NCBI GenBank assembly: GCA_024638265.1
Contig: JAHEKQ010000025.1
Location: forward strand, 1-39,362
Length of the DNA: 39,362 bases
Reading direction: 5' to 3'
Origin: Flammeovirgaceae bacterium
GTDB taxonomy: Bacteria > Bacteroidota > Bacteroidia > Cytophagales > Cyclobacteriaceae
Positions within the stretch are counted from its first letter, which is position 1; every line of letters begins with the position of its first letter. Positions 34,563 to 39,362 of the stretch are shown here, in pieces. A model generated the notes under the pieces. That model ran no database searches and was not told the DNA's origin. It saw only the letters and a list, made by a program, of their open reading frames with translations. Position numbers and translations under genes: made by a program.

Positions 34563-36836
34563 TCAGAAGTTGACCGATACTTTTCTTGATTTCGTATCCT
34601 CGGAGCTTCCTCCAATAAATACTTCAAATTCCCCATCTTCCAAGACGAATTGTCCACTAGAGAGATAAAATCCAAGGTCCTCCCGATCGAGTGAAAACTT
34701 TAAGCTTTCAGACTGCCCCGGATCCAACCTAACCTGCGCGAAATCCACCAGCCTTTTTATAGGTTGTGTTTCAGAAGCAACAAGGTCGCGTATATAAACC
34801 TGTACCGTTTCCTTTCCAGTGATTTCACCGGTATTGGTAAGGGTAATATCGATTTCGATACCTCCCCCAATTGCCGTGATTTCCGGGTCTCCGTATTCAA
34901 AATCCGAATAGCTTAACCCGTGGCCGAATGGAAATACTGCCTCCTTGTTGGTATCGGTATAATGCACCCAAAAGACCATATCGGAATCAAAGTCATTTGG
35001 TACACGCCTACCGGAATTCTTCTGATAATAATAAAACGGTTCCTGCCCTGTACTGTGGGGGAAAGAAACAGGAAGTTTTCCCGATGGATTATAATCTCCA
35101 AACAGAACATCCGCTACAGCATGGCCCATCTCCGAGCCCAGAAACCAGGTTTCAAGAATAGCGGGTGCTTTTTTGGCAATATTGGGAATTGCCAATGGCC
35201 TGCCATTCATAAGCACTACGACCGTATTGGGGTTGGCTTCAATGACCCGGTTGAAAAGTTCTTCCTGGTTACCCTTCAGCCCGATATCAGACTGGCTGCG
35301 GCCCTCCCCGGTTTGAAAGCAATCTTCACCCATCACAAGAATCACCACATCAGAGCTGGAAGCCAGCGCGACGGCATCGTCATGCTTCGAAAAATCCCCC
35401 TCTACAAAATTCAGATCATACCTGAATGACCTTTCTCCCTCAGTAAGAGTATAGCCCTGTTTGAACTGTACATCTGTCTCGGGTAAGGCATTAACAACGC
35501 CCTCATAGATAGATACCCCGGAATTTGGATTTGCCTGTGCACGCCAGCTTCCCAGCACAACATCCTTACTTTCAGCCAACTGTCCGATCACCGCAATTTT
35601 CTTCACCGATTTTGATATTGGCAGTATTTCGTCCGTGTTCTTAAGTAATACTATTGAAGACCTGCCGGCATCCCTGGCCAACTGAAGATGTTCCTTGGCG
35701 AGCAAATATTTTTCCTCATTCTCAGCGTTAGAGTAACGATACGGGTCATCAAAAAGTCCAAGATCATATTTCATTTTCAGGATTCTCCGAACAGCATCAT
35801 CCAGTAATGATTCATCTACTGTTCCATTTTCTATGAGTGCAGGTAGTTCCTCTTCATAAATCCTTGATTCCATGTCCATATCGCTACCTGCTTCAAAAGC
35901 CTTAATTGCAGCTTCTCTTCGATCACTTGCAAACCCATGGGTTGTCAGTTCATTGATGGAGGCCCAGTCAGACAGCACTACACCTTCAAAACCCCACTGA
36001 CCTTTTAATATTTCCCTCTGTAGTTTCTTGTGTGCTGTGGCTGGAATACCGTTGAGGTCCTGGAAAGCATTCATAACCGATGCAACACCGGCGTCTATTG
36101 CCGCTTTAAATGGGGGGAGTGCCGCGTTGTACAACATCTGATCACTTATGTTGACAGTGAAGTAATCAAGGCCTGCTTCAGCAAAGCCGTAACCAGCAAA
36201 GTGTTTAGCACATGCAGCCACAGTTTCGGGGTCTGAAAGATCTTCTCCCTGCAATCCCTTTATCCAGGCTTTGGCAAAGACCGAAGTTAAGTAGGGATCC
36301 TCTCCCGCACCCTCCATGATCCTCCCCCAGCGACCGTCAGGTGCTACGTCCATTACCGGGCCAAAAGCCCAGTTCAAACCCGTTGCAGACATTTCTTTTG
36401 CTGCTATCCTGGAAGCTTCAGTTGCCATTTGCTGATCCCAGCTTGCAGCCTGGGCCAGCGGTATGGGAAACATCGTTTTATAACCATGTATCACATCATA
36501 TCCGAAAACCAGAGGAATGCCCAGCCTGCTATTCTCAACTGCCAGTTTTTGAGCTTCCCTTGTACCTTCCGCTGTCAGTACATTTAACATTCCACCCACC
36601 AATCCTTTCTTGATCATTTCTGCTTTTCGCTGGCTGTTATCGTCCTTGGGTACGGGTCCGGTAAATTCCCAGGTTCCATTGTACATATTGAGCTGACCAA
36701 CTTTTTCCTCGATTGTCATCAAGGAGAGTAGGCTGTCAATTTTTTGATGGCTGGCACTCATTCCGGGGCCTTTTGTTGAAGAATTACATGAAAGAAAAAA
36801 TGCAGAGGCTAGAATAAATATACTTATGGACTTCAT
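34563..36836 (-). CDS. bglX: GH3 family beta-glucosidase lipoprotein (BglX-like)
   Basis: This 757-residue glycosidase has a leader ending in a lipobox (ILASAFFLSC, Cys17), so it is probably a periplasmic lipoprotein. The TIM barrel shows YDVIHGYKTMFPIPLAQAAS, GPVMDVAPDGRWGRIMEGAG, AACAKHFAGYGFAE and the nucleophile Asp290 in GVVLSDWASINEL. The second domain has the acid/base region MGEDCFQTGEGRSQSD, and a fibronectin-III-like domain closes the protein. The family cleaves terminal beta-glucosyl (or xylosyl) residues of oligosaccharides. I chose the ATG at 36836; an in-frame TTG at 36863 overlaps the upstream stop (TTGA) but would put nine extra residues ahead of a complete signal peptide. It follows the large right-edge gene after 23 bases, suggesting a two-gene carbohydrate unit. 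Confidence 0.95.
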   Translation of the reverse strand: MKSISIFILASAFFLSCNSSTKGPGMSASHQKIDSLLSLMTIEEKVGQLNMYNGTWEFTGPVPKDDNSQRKAEMIKKGLVGGMLNVLTAEGTREAQKLAVENSRLGIPLVFGYDVIHGYKTMFPIPLAQAASWDQQMATEASRIAAKEMSATGLNWAFGPVMDVAPDGRWGRIMEGAGEDPYLTSVFAKAWIKGLQGEDLSDPETVAACAKHFAGYGFAEAGLDYFTVNISDQMLYNAALPPFKAAIDAGVASVMNAFQDLNGIPATAHKKLQREILKGQWGFEGVVLSDWASINELTTHGFASDRREAAIKAFEAGSDMDMESRIYEEELPALIENGTVDESLLDDAVRRILKMKYDLGLFDDPYRYSNAENEEKYLLAKEHLQLARDAGRSSIVLLKNTDEILPISKSVKKIAVIGQLAESKDVVLGSWRAQANPNSGVSIYEGVVNALPETDVQFKQGYTLTEGERSFRYDLNFVEGDFSKHDDAVALASSSDVVILVMGEDCFQTGEGRSQSDIGLKGNQEELFNRVIEANPNTVVVLMNGRPLAIPNIAKKAPAILETWFLGSEMGHAVADVLFGDYNPSGKLPVSFPHSTGQEPFYYYQKNSGRRVPNDFDSDMVFWVHYTDTNKEAVFPFGHGLSYSDFEYGDPEITAIGGGIEIDITLTNTGEITGKETVQVYIRDLVASETQPIKRLVDFAQVRLDPGQSESLKFSLDREDLGFYLSSGQFVLEDGEFEVFIGGSSEDTKSRKVSVNF

Positions 36837-36859
36837 ATACGGGAGTTTTTGAACAGGGT

Positions 36860-39362
36860 TCAAATATATACCCGTATCAGTTCAACTTCCCCAGTCCTTT
36901 GCAATATTTTAGCCGTAATCTCTTCCGGTATAGTCGATTCCGTATTTTCCAATACCTGTCCTGTGGAGATTTCTACATGGACACCCCTGGACTCGTTTCT
37001 TTCAAAGATGACTGGTACCTGGCAGTAGGTGAATGCCAATTGCCCCTCCAGTAGGTCCAGAGTTTTCCAATTCCCTTTTTGGTCCAGATATTCAAATTTT
37101 CTTTCAGAATCCAGGAACTCTTTGGGGTTCAGGAAGTTGGGATTAAAATTAATTTTGCCCTCGGATACTAAAATACCCAGTTCCGCCCATCGGCTGATGA
37201 TATCTTCCTTGACCTGTCCGGTCATACCCGGTTGTTGTGCTCCTTTTCCCCACGGCGTATGGGAGTAGGGATCCAAGGGGAAAGCACCATACAGTTCGGG
37301 GGATTTATTGATCCCAATTCCCGCCCTGATCTCATAATAGTGATCCACGATTTTTGGAAAGGCAGGATCTTCGTTACCAATCCATCTGAGATTTTCTTGC
37401 ACCGCCAAAAGGAGTTTGGATACCATATGCCAGTATATACTTCCCAATCCTTCATACCCGTAAAATGTACCTGATCTCCCGGTAAAGGCGCTATGATTAA
37501 AAACCTCTTCAAATACATCCAGGTATAGTTCATATTCCTCTTCTACAAGTCCAGGGTAATCATCCTTGATTTGTTCAAGACCCTCTTTCAGGTCTTCATC
37601 ATTATGATAATTACCATTGAAGTGAATATTGCCCTGTATGTCCTTGTCTATGATTCTCGTATCACCAGATTCAAGCATTTGACGCGCAAGTGCAGAGTCG
37701 ACCACAAATGATTCAGGGATTAAGTTCTTTTGGAGAAATCCCGGAAGTTCCCTATTGGGATATAACATATAACTGTATTGATCCTCCCGGTATATCTTGC
37801 TTGCTTTCAGGCTGTCCAGCAGCTCTATCACTTCATTTCCATCCAATAAGCCCGCAGATAATATGGCTACTTGCCCTTCAAGCATTTCATAGAGGTACCC
37901 GATTTCGGCTGCTCCCTCCTTCGTCTTGAGAAGATTATATGCATGGAATAAACCATCATCCCGTTTATTATTCCTCAATGAGATTTCAAAGTATTTCAAG
38001 CTTCTGTCGATAAGATCAAGTATCCGGGACTTATCAACTTCAGTCTTATGCAGCTCATCGAGCTTATAAACCTTATTCCTGTACATCTCACCCGCCTTAC
38101 CCATTTCATCTATGAATTCCCTCCTGGCATTAGCCGGGAAAGCACCTGAAAGATGTCCTTGATACTTATCAAGAATAGCTAAGCTGGAATTGAGCAATTG
38201 TGCAAGGGATTTACTTATCTCAACACGACCCTCTACAATCAATTCTCTGAAGAATTTCCCAAACCGATACATATAGGCCAGTGTAACTACTGACAAGCCG
38301 TTACCCACCAGGGCATTATTGGCATCATTCCATTCCGGACGTTGGGTATTAAGCCAGATTCCTCCATCCGGGATGAAATTCGACAGTTTAGTGAGATAAG
38401 TTAAAAGCAGTTTCTCGAGGAGATTCACATACAGAGTATCCGACTCCACCATCAGGAGTTTGCCGTCACTTCCCATTTTCTCCACTCTGCCATGGATCGT
38501 ATTTTCAAGATCATCATCGAAGTCGATTGTGTCTTGAGGGTCCTTGAGAATCATCTCGTAAGATCTGATCCGGTAAGGGACGTTTGCAAAAACAAAATTA
38601 TTCTGTTCGAGGAATCCCGAAAGAACCTTGGGATCATGATCCTGACATATTTCCAACAGCTTCAGAAGGTAGATAATCTGATGATCGCCCCAATATCCAA
38701 TATAAGACCAGGGGTCATCGGGTTCGATTACTTCCCAATCAATGCCATCGCGTGTAATGCGGTAAGGGTTATAGCCATCAATTGTGGAAGCATTAACGAA
38801 TTTTGTGATCATCGACGGGATGAATTCCGGGAAGGCGAGTCCCAGTGCCTCCCAGTTTTGAAATATATCCCTCCAGTTACCTTCGTAGTTCTTGTTTCTT
38901 TTCCCCTGCTCATTCTTCCCTTCAATTGAAAACTGGTTCCAGGGACGGCTTGGATCACCATGCCGCCTACTGAAAGAAAGAGGTAAATATTCAAAAGTAA
39001 GCCTTAGAATATCCTTGCTGCCAGCTGACCTGGCTTTTTCAACCAGTTCACTGTACAGGAAGGTCTGCGGTAGATCATTGAAAAATGAGGGATCTGAATG
39101 TAGAATATCCTTGTGTGACGTCCTAAAATAGTCGAGTAAATCATCCTTGAACACCAAGTATTGGTCATCAAAAATACCCCCCCGCATAATGTTGAAGAGA
39201 ACATTGGAATAATGCCGGGCTACACTCATCGTATCACCGGTTGACTGTAAACCATCCGCCATGGCTACAAGACCTTTCAATTCCTTTGAGCCTTCAATGA
39301 TATCTTCGTTTATATCATCAATCAATGCGTTTCCATTAATAATTTGCTTACTCAACTCAGCT
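36860..39362 (-). CDS. Large unrecognised, probably carbohydrate-active (alpha/alpha)6-type protein, N-terminus beyond the window
   Basis: The frame is open to the right edge with no stop, so the 834 residues seen are the C-terminal part of a longer protein; the TTG at 39355 is just an internal codon. I cannot name the family. Visible features are RHGDPSRPWNQFSI, YEGNWRDIFQNWEALGL, a run NPYRITRDGIDWEVIEPDDPWSYIGYWGDHQ (two adjacent motifs, about 192-223), RPEWNDANNALVGNG, GTFYGYEGLGSIYWHM and PWGKGAQQPGMTGQV. The EWND motif (Asp at 38324-38326) recalls the DWND general-acid motif of GH94-type phosphorylases. The helix-rich layout with aromatic loops fits an (alpha/alpha)6 barrel. No signal is visible because the start is missing. 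It precedes the GH3 gene by 23 bases. The enzyme role is inferred and could be wrong. Confidence 0.7.
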   Translation of the reverse strand, partial: AELSKQIINGNALIDDINEDIIEGSKELKGLVAMADGLQSTGDTMSVARHYSNVLFNIMRGGIFDDQYLVFKDDLLDYFRTSHKDILHSDPSFFNDLPQTFLYSELVEKARSAGSKDILRLTFEYLPLSFSRRHGDPSRPWNQFSIEGKNEQGKRNKNYEGNWRDIFQNWEALGLAFPEFIPSMITKFVNASTIDGYNPYRITRDGIDWEVIEPDDPWSYIGYWGDHQIIYLLKLLEICQDHDPKVLSGFLEQNNFVFANVPYRIRSYEMILKDPQDTIDFDDDLENTIHGRVEKMGSDGKLLMVESDTLYVNLLEKLLLTYLTKLSNFIPDGGIWLNTQRPEWNDANNALVGNGLSVVTLAYMYRFGKFFRELIVEGRVEISKSLAQLLNSSLAILDKYQGHLSGAFPANARREFIDEMGKAGEMYRNKVYKLDELHKTEVDKSRILDLIDRSLKYFEISLRNNKRDDGLFHAYNLLKTKEGAAEIGYLYEMLEGQVAILSAGLLDGNEVIELLDSLKASKIYREDQYSYMLYPNRELPGFLQKNLIPESFVVDSALARQMLESGDTRIIDKDIQGNIHFNGNYHNDEDLKEGLEQIKDDYPGLVEEEYELYLDVFEEVFNHSAFTGRSGTFYGYEGLGSIYWHMVSKLLLAVQENLRWIGNEDPAFPKIVDHYYEIRAGIGINKSPELYGAFPLDPYSHTPWGKGAQQPGMTGQVKEDIISRWAELGILVSEGKINFNPNFLNPKEFLDSERKFEYLDQKGNWKTLDLLEGQLAFTYCQVPVIFERNESRGVHVEISTGQVLENTESTIPEEITAKILQRTGEVELIRVYI

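Noticed and set aside
34920-35429. 169-residue plus-strand frame opposite the GH3 gene
   Set aside because: It is a shadow of the GH3 coding sequence, with no domain, signal or plausible promoter.
36837-36863. TTG start adding nine residues to the GH3 lipoprotein
   Set aside because: The ATG at 36836 directly begins a complete lipoprotein signal; the TTGA overlap is attractive but not needed.

Overview
The window reads as a chromosomal segment of a member of the Bacteroidota, most likely a marine Cytophagia-type bacterium. Three things support this. Several genes are preceded by the phylum's -7 promoter element TAnnTTTG rather than a strong Shine-Dalgarno. Two secreted proteins end in type IX secretion (T9SS) sorting domains, one type A and one type B/gliding-associated. 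Many exported proteins are lipoproteins or outer-membrane barrels typical of the group. I see no prophage, IS element, CRISPR, tRNA or rRNA.

Layout. 1-1522 (minus): a truncated outer-membrane-type protein coupled by an ATGA overlap to a PHP-domain lipoprotein. 1568-4009 (plus): an amidohydrolase-3 lipoprotein and a DUF2911 lipoprotein, closed by a clear terminator. 4108-7458: a fused acyl-CoA mutase (IcmF type). 7515-12083: guaA, a TPR + periplasmic-binding-fold protein, and hemL, packed with overlaps. 12187-14461: a predicted outer-membrane protein overlapping hutI. 14450-14871: a gene-poor patch with octanucleotide repeats, a minus-strand 60-residue gene and its own strand-specific terminator. 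14905-18849: batD, aroC and a dicarboxylate/amino-acid symporter as a tight run. 18905-21018: Nfu-type Fe-S protein and a bifunctional NAD(P)HX repair enzyme. 21012-23693 (minus): a large T9SS type B protein. 23802-28169 (plus): RlmD-like rRNA methyltransferase, DUF2752, TM2, an RCK potassium channel and glycerate kinase. 28158-31349 (minus): a DPP-IV-like peptidase followed by a TrmJ-like RNA methyltransferase. 31521-34562: a T9SS type A Asp-box repeat protein. 34563 to the right edge (minus): a GH3 beta-glucosidase behind a large, unrecognised, probably carbohydrate-active protein that runs off the window.

Most genes are housekeeping (GMP, tetrapyrrole, chorismate and Fe-S metabolism, RNA modification, metabolite repair) mixed with surface and degradative functions (peptidase, GH3, T9SS cargo, histidine catabolism, branched acyl-CoA metabolism). 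Packing is very dense: genes on the same strand overlap by 4 to 35 bases, and all three convergent pairs abut or overlap.

I do not see an obvious new defence or mobile system. The least explained items are: a family of octanucleotide repeats (consensus GTGRACNN) that supplies the stop codon of hutI and the start codon of glycerate kinase; the 60-residue protein with its wobble-paired terminator; the batD/aroC junction, where one in-frame TAA is followed directly by a TTG start; an LpoA-like TPR/periplasmic-binding fusion between guaA and hemL; and the large enzyme-like protein at the right edge. Gene starts were chosen by conserved N-termini, signal peptides and position relative to -7 boxes; no database search was run.
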